Source: Casuarius casuarius (lineage: Eukaryota; Chordata; Aves; Casuariiformes; Casuariidae). From it: DNA of 64,000 nucleotides. The notes beneath the pieces are model-generated. The model was not told the origin of the DNA, made no database searches, and was given only the letters and a program-made list of their open reading frames with translations. The stretch lies in contig PTFA01000314.1 of NCBI GenBank assembly GCA_003342895.1, positions 979,413-1,043,412 of the forward strand, in the 5' to 3' direction. The translations under genes and the position numbers were made by a program. Positions 25,076 to 44,045 of the stretch are shown here, piece by piece (position 1 is the first letter of the stretch; every line of letters begins with the position of its first letter).

Positions 25076-26684
25076 GTGAGTAAAGAGAGAAGCTGTGTAC
25101 ACATGTTTTTGGCTGTTCATGATAATGAGAAATGCAAGTGGGAGTTTTGCAGAAACTATTTTGCTGGTAATTCACAGCAGAATCCAGTTAAATCATTTAT
25201 TCAGAAGTCCCCATCTTCCCCCGCTCCAAATCCCATTGAGAACTGAGTCCAGGCTTAACTCCGACACAATCCTGTCAGCTACAGTCAGCTTTACATGTGC
25301 CCAGCTCTTCATTCATGTACATTTTTTTTCCAGGATGGGTCAAACTGAGGGATCTGATTGCAAAAGATCTGTCTAGTGAGCCATTTTATTTTGTTCCTCT
25401 CCACTGGAGTCCTTGCTACATGGCTCAGGATGCTATTAATTTTGCCTGGCTGGCACATAACAGCATTATATTTTTGTGGTCTGGATGTCTCTGTCCAGAA
25501 TACCTATGTTAAACCTTTACTCCACCCCCACCAGCAGTGAGGACCCAGTCCTGCTACTCTGTGCCTTGGATGCTTCTGCAAAGGAGTAAGGAATAATTCC
25601 TATTTCTTGCTCATTGCGAGCTTATAGAAATACTGAGTTAATGCCTGTAAGCTCATCTGAATATGCAAAGTTGTATGGTGATACTTAAAAATACAGACGT
25701 ATAACTGCTGTCAGTCCTTCTGGACATCTAAAGCTAGTGTCTCAAAATCCTTCCTCTGTAAAGTGTTGTGGGACCTGTGGATGTGTAACAGCTAGGTGCT
25801 TTTTGGTGTGGAAAAGGCAAACATGTCTTGAGTGAAACTCAAATTTCCATTAGTGCTATGTAATGAAGGCAGCAGGAAGCAAATCAATTAAGAGCCACAG
25901 TGTAATGTAGCTGTTGTATGAGACTGATGAGCAGTTCTTCATGTGAGTAGCCTTAACGATTGTCAAAACAAACTTATAATAAGGATAATGAAAATACCTT
26001 TTCCCTCTCAAGTCCCAGAGAAAAAGCCTGATATTGATTATATTTATAATGATACAACCCACAGGCTTTGTTGTACTGCAAATATTCTGTTCATTTAAAT
26101 CTCAGCAGCTACATGTGAAATAATGTGGCTGATGGATTAGGTAGTATGTGACTGATAGGGCAGAATTTATTGCAGCTCTCCATCAACCCTCATCCATCCG
26201 ACTGGCTTTGCAAGTCATTCCTTCATATTTTTCTTTTTGTACCTTACTTCCTGGTTCCCCCTTTCTGCGGGAGGGCTGGTTGTTTGGGCTGCTACCACCT
26301 GACAAGGCCCATCCGATGCTGTCGAAAACCTCAAAGGCTTTATAAAGCTTTGCAGTGGGGGGAATTAGAGATGAGGCCTGCAGCATGCAGTGACGGACCT
26401 GCCGGCCCAAGGTCATCTAGGGACACTGGAACGATTCCCGGGCCTGAAAAAAGGTCCCCCAACAGCACGTGTCCTTCTAGCTGAACACTATCATGTATTT
26501 TCTGAAATACGATGAAGTTATATGGATGTCACATAGCAACTGAACATCTGAGAGTGGTCACTTATGCAACATTTCAAAGCACAAAGCATTACAGAGTATT
26601 GTCTATTAATTTTTCCAACAAAAGTTGGTTGTTATCCTCACTTGCCTTGCCATGTGCCGTTAACATTGTGATCTGTGTTCACAG
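25076..26684 (+). other. EPHA5: EPHA5 intron
   Basis: A 1.6-kb intron between the two juxtamembrane exons. It is AT-rich, with no recognisable repeats, RNA genes or extra exons. The acceptor is tgatctgtgttcacag. Confidence 0.85.
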
Positions 26685-26810
26685 TTAAGCTGCCGGGAGT
26701 GAGAACCTACATTGACCCCCATACCTACGAGGACCCGAATCAGGCCGTGCACGAGTTTGCCAAGGAAATAGAAGCTTCGTGCATAACAATCGAAAGAGTT
26801 ATTGGAGCTG
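26685..26810 (+). CDS. EPHA5: EPHA5 exon: regulatory juxtamembrane tyrosines and kinase start
   Basis: A 126-nt exon encodes residues 176-217 and the first base of codon 218. It reads [20 protein letters not shown], then [20 protein letters not shown], then GA. Tyr184 and Tyr190, in the [10 protein letters not shown] motif, are the two conserved tyrosines whose phosphorylation releases Eph kinase autoinhibition and recruits SH2 proteins. AVHEFAKEI is the alpha-A' helix region, and ERVIGAG opens the glycine-rich loop, which is split between this exon and the next. The donor is GCTG|GTATGG. The frame stays open 180 bases into the intron (stop at 26990-26992), raising the possibility of an intron-terminated isoform. 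Confidence 0.97.
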
Positions 26811-27926
26811 GTATGGAAATGCCTTTCCTGCCCCTCGGCAACACGGGAGGGTTTTCTTTCCTAGTGCTAGAAATCAGAAACGGTCTGTTAAGTATTTGTC
26901 CTGCTAGGCACTTTGCAAGTGATGTGGAGCGCACCCTTGTTCCAGCTGAAGTCCAGGAAAAGCCTGTCATCTGCGATTTTGAAATTCAGTGACTGAACTA
27001 AAAACAGCAAAAAATAGTCAGTTTGGACCAAGCCATATTATTTCGATAGATTCTAAGGGAAATGATTCACTTAATTCTCAGGTTCTTTTCATTATTTTAA
27101 CCTTTCTCTCCTCCCCCATTAAGCTCAGTTTCAAAGCAAAAATTAAGAAGTCATTTGAGATGAAATGCACAAACAGAAGCCTGAAGCATTTAACTTATTT
27201 GAACAAAAAAAAATAAATTCCCATTTTCTTTCCAATTACATTGTTTGTTTAGACATGCATCCAACCTTAGGAATATTTTGCACCTTCTGAAATTGTACTT
27301 TTGGAGATAATTTACTGTTCACCAGAAGAAAATCCATTTGCGTTACTTAAAAAAAAAAGGTGGTTGCAAAATTGGAAAGGGTTTATGATCTATAAAAACA
27401 TATATTGCTGTGAAAGGCTAACAGCGTTCCATCTATTTAACTTACCAAACGACGCCTAAGAAGCAACGTGGTTGTGTTTTTCAGTTATCTACACAGGGAG
27501 ATGATAGAGGATATGACCAGACTCTTTAATCTAGTAGACAAAAACATCATGAAACGAGAAAAAAAACAAATGAGAAATAGGGATAACTGTTTAAATATAA
27601 GAAAATCAACTACCAGAGCAGCTCACCTATAGAAGGGGATAAAACCTATCACTAGGAATGTTTCGTTCAACTCTGGTTATCTTTCTAAAAGGCCAAGATT
27701 TGCACCTTCCTGGTTTTCTTGGGCTTGTGAATTACTTGGCTTGCATTATGCTGGCTATTTGGGTAGCTGATCAGTGGGNTGTTCTGCTTTCCACATCCAT
27801 GAGTGCATGACAGATTAGCAATCTACAGGAGATAGGCTGTGTACTATATATGTTTCCTATGGACAGACATGTGCTGTGCGCTCCCTAGGCATGCTGTGAT
27901 CCCTTTCTTTCCAATTTTCTCTAAAG
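26811..27926 (+). other. EPHA5: EPHA5 intron with open read-through and AATAAA
   Basis: A 1.1-kb intron within the glycine-loop codon. The upstream exon frame remains open to TGA at 26990-26992, and an AATAAA hexamer follows at 27212-27217. That arrangement could support intronic polyadenylation, which is unproven. The rest is AT-rich without recognised elements. Confidence 0.7.
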
Positions 27927-28112
27927 GGGAATTTGGAGAAGTCTGCAGCGGGCGGTTGAAACTGCAGGGAAAACGTGAGTTTCCGGTGGCTATCAAAACC
28001 CTGAAGGTAGGCTACACAGAAAAGCAAAGACGAGACTTCCTGGGAGAAGCAAGCATCATGGGGCAGTTCGACCACCCCAACATCATCCACCTGGAGGGCG
28101 TTGTCACAAAAA
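27927..28112 (+). CDS. EPHA5: EPHA5 exon: kinase N-lobe (glycine loop, catalytic Lys, alpha-C Glu)
   Basis: A 186-nt exon encodes residues 218-279 and the first base of codon 280. It completes [11 protein letters not shown], the ATP-binding glycine loop. VAIKTL carries the catalytic lysine, residue 241 (codon 27995-27997). The alpha-C glutamate is residue 258 in [14 protein letters not shown], followed by [14 protein letters not shown]. The sequence [13 protein letters not shown], with Gln and Phe where human EPHA5 is remembered to have Pro and Leu, resembles the avian Cek7 protein. The donor is AAAAA|GTAGGT. Length and phase are identical to the equivalent exon of other Eph genes. Confidence 0.97.
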
Positions 28113-30219
28113 GTAGGTACAAGCTGCTGCGGACCACTATCTTTAAGTTTGACGATGGGAGAGTTAGCTGTGTGGGTGGAGGAAAACTTGGGTAACTCCA
28201 GTTACTGCTATGCATAGCATCCTTTCTAAAAAAACAGCATGTCTGAACACCAGTGAAGTGGCTGTGGGACTTCTGCCTTGCAGATCGTCGCAGCTGTCAT
28301 CCAGCAGCACCTTTCACTTGCCATGGGGCCATGCAAGAGCAGTTTGAACGCAGTGACACCGAGCTCCCTGCTCATTCCTACTTTTGTTTCTTTTGAAACC
28401 ACATTGGCCCCAGTGTGAGCAAAGAAGTGCTAAGAAGTGGGAAGAGGTTTCCCTGGCTGGCAAAGAGGGAGGATTTTGCTACCAAGAGTGTGAAACGCCC
28501 CCCACGATGATTTCCAGCCATCATATTTAAAAAAAACCCACTAAAGCAAAGCACTGGCAAAGGGTCTGCAGGAGAATAGTGTTGGGACTTGTATGTGCTT
28601 GCAAGGGGTGTAAGCAAGGACAGAAGTTGCCGGTTAGAGTATTTTTTTCCAGAAGCAGGGAAGTGAAACAGGAGTANAGTGGAAGGGGACAGGGCTGTGT
28701 AAAACTGTTGTCAAGACAAGCTCCCTCCAGATCTGCTAGTGCTGCCCACGGTAATAGTTGTCCCTAGTGTTGGGATATAGATTGTAAGAGGGGCAAGGGC
28801 CGGGGAAAGGGCTAACTGAAATGGTTGGCAGAAATCCCAGTGCAAAAGTTGCTGCTACATGCCGGTGACAGTGCTGCTGTACAGCTGCAGCCCATGCTGT
28901 AGCTCTGCCCTGGAGGTATGTGCCTGTCATATGTCCCCATCAAAGGGATGTGTCCCCTTGGGTGCCCCCACCAGAAGCAGCGCCTTGATCCTATGACCCA
29001 GCACACAGAGCCTAGTGCATTAAGCAAAAAGAAGTAAATAAATGGTGAGGTGTATCTGTGAGATCCAGGGATGCAGGCTAAAGTCTAAAGATTTTGTTGG
29101 CTTTGGGAAAGGGCAGGAAAGGATGAAAAAGGACATGGCTGAGTTCCTGTGGGTCCGCAGGATAGGAGAAGAACTAAAGGAAACGCACATCAAGACTCTC
29201 TCGGGGTCACCTTATGGGGCCCTTTTATGCATAAAAGCCTCACCACGTCTGTCCTTCGTGGATAGAAAGCTCCTATTTCTAGCCCCATAGGGATGGGGGA
29301 TACTGGAGAGGAAGCCAGTGACATTCTTATGTCTGTAAAAGCTGCTGCTGACTTGGACTAGAGTCTTTTGCTGACATAGGCTTGAGTCTCTCTCGGTTGG
29401 GGCCTCAGGGGAGGGGTGGGAATCCCCCTTTTAGAGAGGCTGTCCTGTTTGCCTAGTGAGCTGACTTGTCCTTAGAGTGGTAGTGGGAACCAAAGGCCGT
29501 GGAAATGCCTGGGGACTCTGCCACCTAATTGAGAGTGCTGGATTTGTTCTGGGAGCTCACGATGGGAATAAAGACCAGAGGGAGGGTCTGCAAATGCAGC
29601 TATAGGATCTGCCAGTTGTGCTGAACAAATAAACCGGAGACTCTGAATTTCAGCTGTGTTTGCTGCATCAGAATCAAAAGATAGCATGGAGATGGAAATA
29701 GTGGGATTACCTTGCTTTCACAGGTTTCCAGAGACAGGGAAACACCCTAGCTAAGAGAGGTCCAGGTATAGCTCCAACAGGCCTGTGAGGATTTGACCCT
29801 GGGCAGCCAAGAGAATGGCTCTGCCTACTGTGGTCTGGAGCAATCTGGGAGGTGCTTTCCAATGTCTCTGCCTCTAGATGTTTCCTTTTGCAAGGCTAAT
29901 CGCAGAATGGCTTTGGAGGGGAGAGGTTGGGAACCTTTCCTCTCCTCGTGGAAGTAGAGCTGCTCCAAAATTGGTGTTGGAGCAACTGGAGTTGGGGTGT
30001 AGGGGATGTGGATGCTGAGCTCCTCAGCAGCTCAAGAAACACTTGTTTATTGCAGTTGAGATTTTTGCATCAGCATTCAGCTCTCCGGATGTTTGCATGT
30101 AAAAACCTGTTTTTTTCTCTTCTTCTGCACAAACCACAGCAATCTTTGAGTTCCCAACCACGATGCTATCACAAACTCTTGTTACCTAACTTTTCTTTCC
30201 ATTCAGCATTTTAGTCATT

Positions 30220-30430
30220 GGCCTTTCATTGATTCAGATCTTTAGGGTAAAATGTCTTTGATGTGTCATAATTTACTTTGGAAGTCAATTAACCTAAATT
30301 GAATTAGGCCATTTTTAATTCTGAATGAGAATATCCACGCAGGGGCTTAATGCAGTTTAACTAATCTACTTCAGATGCACACCTTTAGTTAATTTGGATT
30401 AATTGTCCTCATCCCCATGCAGACAAGCCT
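30220..30430. promoter_or_regulatory. Candidate conserved noncoding element (homeodomain-site-rich)
   Basis: This AT-rich block holds repeated homeodomain-type cores: TCAATTAACC, AATTGAATTAGG, TTTTTAATTC, GTTAATTTGGATTAATTG. The density and low simplicity resemble neural enhancer elements in developmental-gene introns. The call is pattern-based only; I could not align it to another genome. Confidence 0.25.
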
Positions 30431-31549
30431 CTAGCTATTTCTGCTTTGCGAAGGGACTGGTGGTCCTGTTTTCATTAGCATGCCATTTTGTTGCTCTGAC
30501 AGCATGCACATTGCATTAGTACATTGATATGAATGACATCTATACACATTTTATGGCCCCATAACGCCAGCAGGAGGGAACCCTGCTGACACTGAGATTC
30601 AGACCAGCACTTCTGAAGGGCTGATGTTTACTTTTAATTTACTTTGTAGAAAGTTGCTCTGTTTGTGTCTTTATTTTCATGCTTTTGGATATGAGGCTAA
30701 TTTATTCCACAATTACTGTCAACCTGCGGCAGCCAGATAATGAAACANAAGTGCCAGAAATCTTCTTTGCTTTTTTCTGCTTGAAACCCAAGGCAGGAGC
30801 CTGAGGTAGGTCCCTCAGGGTGGTGCCATAATGAGATGCCATTCTTGCTGCAACACTGCCTTTAAGTGTCAGAGATAAGGGACCCCATGCCACAGTCGCT
30901 TTGCAATCTGTCATTAAACCGGGCATGTCATAAATAGCAGCACAGTCTACAGAGATTTTTTGACAGATGACTAAAGAACCCAGGTTTTACCTTAAATTGC
31001 ACATTTACAATGCGGAGAAACACCTTGCTGGAGCACGTACGGGCTAACAGCGCCAGCTTTGCTTCATTGCTTCTCCTTTTCCCGGTGAAAGCAAAACAAA
31101 TACAGCAACCCCAAAGGCTTTTCAAGATTAGCATAATGGGAATTTACACTGCTGGCGCTTAGACCTGTGCCCATCGTGCCGTGTCCATGCAATCCTGGGA
31201 CCCTTGGTTAGCGTAAAAAGAGTTATTTGTGGAAGCAGCTTGTGCCTTGCGCTGTTTTGTGCTGCCGCCGGCACCACTCAGCCTTGCCCTGTGTCTAGTC
31301 GTGTTGGTTTTCCACACGTGGCCCTGAGCAGACGGTTCATTTTGAATGCTAATGCATAGACAAGAAAATCTCTCTTCTTCCCAGATAGGGCTTGTAATGT
31401 TACTCAGGACCCAAAATACTGTTCAGGGCCCCTAGGTGCAGTGCTTGTATCAAAAATAATACTTTGGCNGAGCTTCTAATGCAGACAATAGCTGTGATAC
31501 TAAAGAATTAAAGCAATGCTGCTCCTTCATGCTGCCAAGGTAGTATCTG

Positions 31550-32010
31550 CACAACAATGAGTGTTTTGATTGGCAAATTCACAATTACCTGGATTATGTA
31601 GATAATTAGACAGTAAATTAGGCAAAGATTTAACAGGAAAGAGGGAAGGTTAAGATCAGTTCTAAACTGTAGAATATGAACTGATTTTTAAGAGCATTTA
31701 CGTTCATGTGCATGTTATGACATGCAGCAGCTCTCACTGATCATTTCTACAAAAGACATTTATAATGCACTTCAGAAATAATTGACAGCTCCTCTTTTGT
31801 CTGGGCTTCATGCTAGCTAATGGAAATTGATTTAAATAAAAAATAATTTACATGTTCTTATAAGATTTCATTGAATTTACAAGGGCTGGAGCACACCACA
31901 TTAATTATTGCTATGTCATTGTGGCAAGCTAGCGAGAAATTAGATATAAAAACTGAGCAAAAACTATGTATAATTACCATTAAAATGACTCGGGCATGAA
32001 AATTAATCAA
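31550..32010. promoter_or_regulatory. Candidate conserved noncoding element
   Basis: An AT-rich block with ACAATTACCTGGATTATG, AGATAATTAGACAG, a TGACAG (MEIS/TGIF-like) site, CTTTTGTC (SOX-like) and GCTAGCTAATGG. It is less repetitive than the flanking intron. No alignment was possible, so this is a suggestion only. Confidence 0.22.
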
Positions 32011-32555
32011 ATGGATTTGGAAAAACATTATTATTCCTGTCAACAGTAGGAGGCCAGGTCTTTTGTTCTGAACTTTTATTTTGATCCCTTTTTTTACTCA
32101 CTCTTTGAATTAGGCTGTATTTGCAGTATGTATCTTGGGAAGGGATTTTGTTATTATTTAGGGGATGTAAAAGGGAATTTTTATTTCCAGGTGAGCTTAA
32201 ACAGGTGGTCACATGGGATGACATGGATTAAGAGAAGGCTGCGTTGGTTAGCAAGGCAGAGGTTATCCGGTGTCAGCTTGTGACCTCTTTCTCATCTATC
32301 ATCTAAACTCCCCCAAGACTCAGTCCCCGGCCCATTATACGGGGCTGCCTTTCCTTCCCCTCCTCCTTGAGTCTCCCATCTCTACACGCATACATTGGGG
32401 CAATAGGTATTGTCATCCCTCTGGGGTAGCAGTGTCTCAGTGCAGATTTACTTTTGCATAGCTGTATATTTGCATTCAGAAGCATTATGAGAAGACTTTA
32501 TTCTTTTTTTTCAATATAAATTGGCTATTAATAAATTCACTTCTTTTTTTTCCAG

Positions 32556-32617
32556 GCAAACCAGTAATGATAGTAACTGAATACATGGAGAATGGTTCCC
32601 TGGATACATTTTTAAAG
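32556..32617 (+). CDS. EPHA5: EPHA5 exon: kinase hinge
   Basis: A 62-nt exon encodes residues 280-300. It reads [20 protein letters not shown] and then [14 protein letters not shown] is the hinge between the kinase lobes: Thr at the gatekeeper position, then EYM lining the adenine pocket. The 62-nt length and phase match the other Eph genes. The donor is AAG|GTAATA. Asp-Thr in SLDTFL is the EPHA5 form; EPHA3 is remembered as SLDSFL and EPHA7 as ALDAFL. Confidence 0.96.
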
Positions 32618-40328
<7,711 letters not shown>

Positions 40329-40522
40329 GTGATTAAAGCCGTGGAGGAAGGCTATCGCCTGCCAAGTCCCATGGACTGCCCTGCTGCTCTCTACCAGCTA
40401 ATGCTCGACTGCTGGCAGAAAGACCGGAACAGCAGGCCCAAGTTTGATGAAATCGTCAGCATGTTGGACAAGCTCATCCGTAACCCAAGCAGCTTGAAGA
40501 CATTGGTTAATGCATCGAGCAG
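40329..40522 (+). CDS. EPHA5: EPHA5 exon: kinase C-lobe end and SAM linker
   Basis: A 194-nt exon encodes residues 421-484 and two bases of codon 485. It reads [20 protein letters not shown], then [20 protein letters not shown], then [20 protein letters not shown], then NASS. CW..(D/E)R..RP is the conserved end of the kinase, with the Arg that pairs with the APE glutamate. [10 protein letters not shown] begins the linker to the SAM domain and is EPHA5-specific as remembered. The length of 194 nt matches Eph family practice. The donor is AG|GTATAA. The frame remains open into the intron to a stop at 40743-40745. Confidence 0.97.
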
Positions 40523-43500
40523 GTATAAATTCAGGCCAGAGCCATTTCTCAAAGCAAAATTCTTGTCTGAATACCCGCCCCGGTGTAGAATTACCACTTA
40601 TTATTTGGCCAGCTCAGATCCTTGCATGGATATTCCTCCAGCTTCATTATGTCCAGGGGAGTTTTCCCAAATCAGCTCTTTGTGTTTAAATTGGCAGACA
40701 GGTGAGCAATTCAGTTATTTTATAAATGCAGTGCTGCTGCCATAAGGAAAATTACTGTGGCCTGTCTTTCAGAAACTGGAGTTTCAGCNATATTTATAGG
40801 GCTATGATAAAGCTGCCTCTGCTCTTACCCCAAGGTTAGAGAGAGCAAGACTGAGCCTATGAAGTATGTAGTAAACACTGCTCAAATTATCTCCCTCTTG
40901 ACTTTATCCTGGTAATACGAATAGGAGAGCTTCTTGGGGAAACTCTTCAGATGTGCAAAGCTCACAGAAGTCCAAGCGCATTCCTCCACAACTATCCCCA
41001 GTCCTGTTAGCCATCACCTCCAGCTCTGACAGTCTTTGTAGACACAAGAGGATCTTTGTGGTTCCCAAAGAATTGTAACCAAATGATTTCCTAAACTGCA
41101 TTAAGTGAACAGAGCAGCCGATGTGCAATTAAGCATGAATCTGAAGAGCTACGCAGCTACGAATAAGGTAAATCTGGTCAAGGAATAAAACTCCATTTGG
41201 GGAAAAATAGAGATTCATATTTTTCAATGAGTTCTAGTACTGGTATCTCCACCATAGCAGTCTTGGAGAGTTCCCCCCGCCACTGTGTAAACATGCAGTA
41301 GTACTGCTGAGCTGTATGTGTCACTAATCACTTGACTCCTCACAAGGTCNTGAAGGAGCGATGTATATAAATCACTGCTGCTTCACTGATGTCAGTAGTA
41401 TTCCACTGATAAACGCTAGCTGAGGCTCTGACACTTCAGAAAAGTTTATTCTCAGAGGAGAGGGAAAAAAAAAGACACAAATCATTATACTGACAGCAAT
41501 TTAACATGAATGCGGTACAGATGTTAAGACAACATTACACCAGCAGCATGGACCAAAGTGGATTTACTGTGTGTGTCCAGACCCATTATGTCCCCACCTT
41601 CAGAGTGAGCCTTGTACAGTGGTCCCTCTACCCTGTTGCTGCTAGACCGCCCATCCCATGCTGGCCCCCTCCTTTCCCAGGAGCAGGGCCGCAGCTTTTC
41701 TCTGCAATCCTCAAGTGCCTGCGGTCGCGAAGCCCCGAGATGTGCTATCGCAGGGAATCCCATGCACAAAGGAAGAAGCTCTACCTTCCAGCTGGAGTTG
41801 AGTATCATGTCCCGGTGCATGGCGTCTCATGCACTGGGAGAGAAGAGACGTAAAACCCCTGTACATTTCAGTTTTAAATACAAAATAGATCTGATTCCTC
41901 TGGCTATTTCATATGCATCATTAACCATCTGAAGAAGCAATTGAAGAATGAATCTTATTAGCAATTAGTTGTAATGTCAGTCCCAGCAAACCTGCAGGAA
42001 AAGGTTTATGATAGTAGAAAATACGTGATGTTTCTCTTTTATTTTCAGTTCAGAATAGTCATTTTGAAGGCACGCTACGTTGTGGTTGATGTACTGCTAT
42101 ACCAAATGGTTATTCTAGAAAAGATGAAAATAGGCAGAAAACCATTTCCTTGAATTGCTAAGCACTTTGCTGATATTTTATTGCATGTGCAGGTCCACCC
42201 CGTTCCAAACTGCTCCTTTTCAAAGTTGTGCTGGTTGTTTTGGATATGGATGGAGCACCTGAACAGCCAGGTTTTTGTGGCTGTTTCTTTAATCATGGAA
42301 TACCATGCCCGGACCACAGTGTTTCCAAATGAAGCATTACTTCAACATACAGCAGCTGTAAAGGCCTTTCTTTTATATATGTAATGTATTCTTTATGGAA
42401 ATTCTCGTTAATGCAAATAAGGGAGGAAATCACTCTCTACATTACAGCGGGTGCATATCAGTAGGTACCTCGTGACATTAGTGATGAAAATCCTCTTCTC
42501 ATTATGATTACTTAGGAGTTCTGAATTCCTCATGTGTATAAAATGTTATGGGAAGCCATTATGCTCTTGGTACTGCAAGTATTCACATTTTATTGGACCC
42601 TTCAGCATCACTATTATATAAACAAATAATACTAATGTGATCATAAAATACACGAAGATTCCTGAAGTGCTAAAATAATATCCTGGCTCTCCTTCCAGCT
42701 TCAGATCTTTTAAGTTTAATTCTCACAGTTGGAGGCTGATCCAGCAAATGCGTTTTCTGGTCNGTAATCATCTTGGTGCAAGGCTTATGTTAGCTTTACG
42801 TCCTAGTGCACAAAGCAGGGGCCAAAGCCAGTGTCTTTCCCTGCTTGCCTGGCCAACTTTGGGCAAGCCCCTGCACTCTCTGCACTTCACTAGAAGAGTG
42901 GAGGACCTGTATGCAACACAGGTTGCTTGTGCCATGTATTATATTAGTATTTCTGCTGCGGTGAAGGGTTACTATATGCCTGAATTATTTCTTCCACGCG
43001 TGGCATAACTGAATGGGTCGGGAGTTGCGGTGGTGGGGTTTGAACCAGGGTATGGAGCAGGAGTCTCCCTTCAGTTTCTGGGCTAAACCATGAAGCTCGC
43101 CTTGAGCCTGGAGTTTGGTTTGGAGTGTTGCTGCTCTCTGCCGGACTTGCTGGCTGCTGGCCATGTCTAAAAGCCCTGCCTGACTTGACGGGAGCCAGCC
43201 TTGAAGTGTTAGCAGCAGCCTGCCATTGACAGTCGCTGCTGGGAAATGTAATTTGTGTTTTGGCTTCCAGGCTCTGGACTGTCTGAAGTTAATTGTTAGC
43301 TTTGAAGAAGGAGGAAAATGGAGTGAGAGGAGCAAAGCTGAAGTCCTTGAAGTAGGAGGGATTGGGGGAAGCGGTGTGGAAAGACAGCCTCTCTGTATAC
43401 AAGAGGTGACAGTGAAGGATGCTAACCCTGTCCTTGGCTGAGGCCACCTCTTTCTGCTCACATTGTGGACCAGAAAAAGTGGGCAAAGGTACAGGTGAAG

Positions 43501-43889
43501 AGACATGTTAGAGATGTTGCAAAGTCTTGCCTAGCTAATCCTTCATAATCATTTAATTCCATTTTGCTCATGAAACAAGAGTTTTGAAAGACTATCTGAA
43601 AGTAATGGTAAAACTGAAAATTTTGGAAAATCCCTTGTGGTTCTTATCAAGGGTCTAGTTCTTTCCACCTCATTTCGGTTGAGCTGCACTTCCAGGGTTA
43701 AGCAACAACTGCGGATGAGACACAGTAATTACTGCTCACCATGAGCCTGGCAGGAGGATTTGGGCTGCAGTAATCCCTGGAGAAGGCAAGAAAAGAGCCG
43801 TCTCCACCATATAAAAATGTGACTGTGTCGTGTTAGGTACATCTTGTTACTGATTTTGTTTGCTTCTCTGTTTTTGCTTTTGTTTCTAG
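40523..43889 (+). other. EPHA5: EPHA5 intron with open read-through and AATAAA
   Basis: A 3.4-kb intron between kinase and SAM exons. The kinase frame stays open for about 73 codons past the donor, with the stop at 40743-40745. An AATAAA lies at 41184-41189. This could permit a SAM-less isoform, unproven. A 173-codon antisense frame at 42985-43506 has no recognised domain. The acceptor is tttttgcttttgtttctag. Confidence 0.72.
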
Positions 43890-44045
43890 AGTATCAAATT
43901 TGTTAGTAGAACACAGTCCGGCGGGGAGTGGTGCTTACAGATCAGTGGGTGAATGGCTGGAAGCCATCAAAATGGGACGATACACGGAGATTTTCATGGA
44001 GAATGGATACAGTTCGATGGATGCTGTGGCTCAGGTGACCTTAGA
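43890..44045 (+). CDS. EPHA5: EPHA5 exon: SAM domain, first part
   Basis: A 156-nt exon encodes residues 485-536 and two bases of codon 537. It reads [20 protein letters not shown], then [20 protein letters not shown], then [12 protein letters not shown]. The SAM domain starts at about Tyr501. [12 protein letters not shown] is SAM helix 1, and Tyr515, in GRYTEIF, is a conserved Eph SAM tyrosine that can be phosphorylated. The domain mediates weak oligomerisation and binds SAM-containing partners. The donor is GA|GTGAGT, and the codon is completed to Glu by the last exon. Confidence 0.97.

Larger units (their letters stand above)
28113..32555 (+). other. EPHA5: EPHA5 intron
   Basis: A 4.4-kb intron in the kinase N-lobe. 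Two AT-rich stretches dense in homeodomain-type TAATTA/TTAATT cores (30220-30430 and 31550-32010) contrast with the GC-richer flanks and look like candidate conserved noncoding elements. No exon-like or RNA-like features are seen elsewhere. The acceptor is strong (cacttcttttttttccag). Confidence 0.8.

Noticed and set aside
27640..27680. tRNA-like B-box (GTTCAACTC)
   Set aside because: No matching A-box at the right distance and no cloverleaf could be drawn by eye.
42985..43506. 173-codon antisense frame
   Set aside because: No domain or compositional sign of coding; intronic, with frames on the other strand over the same bases.
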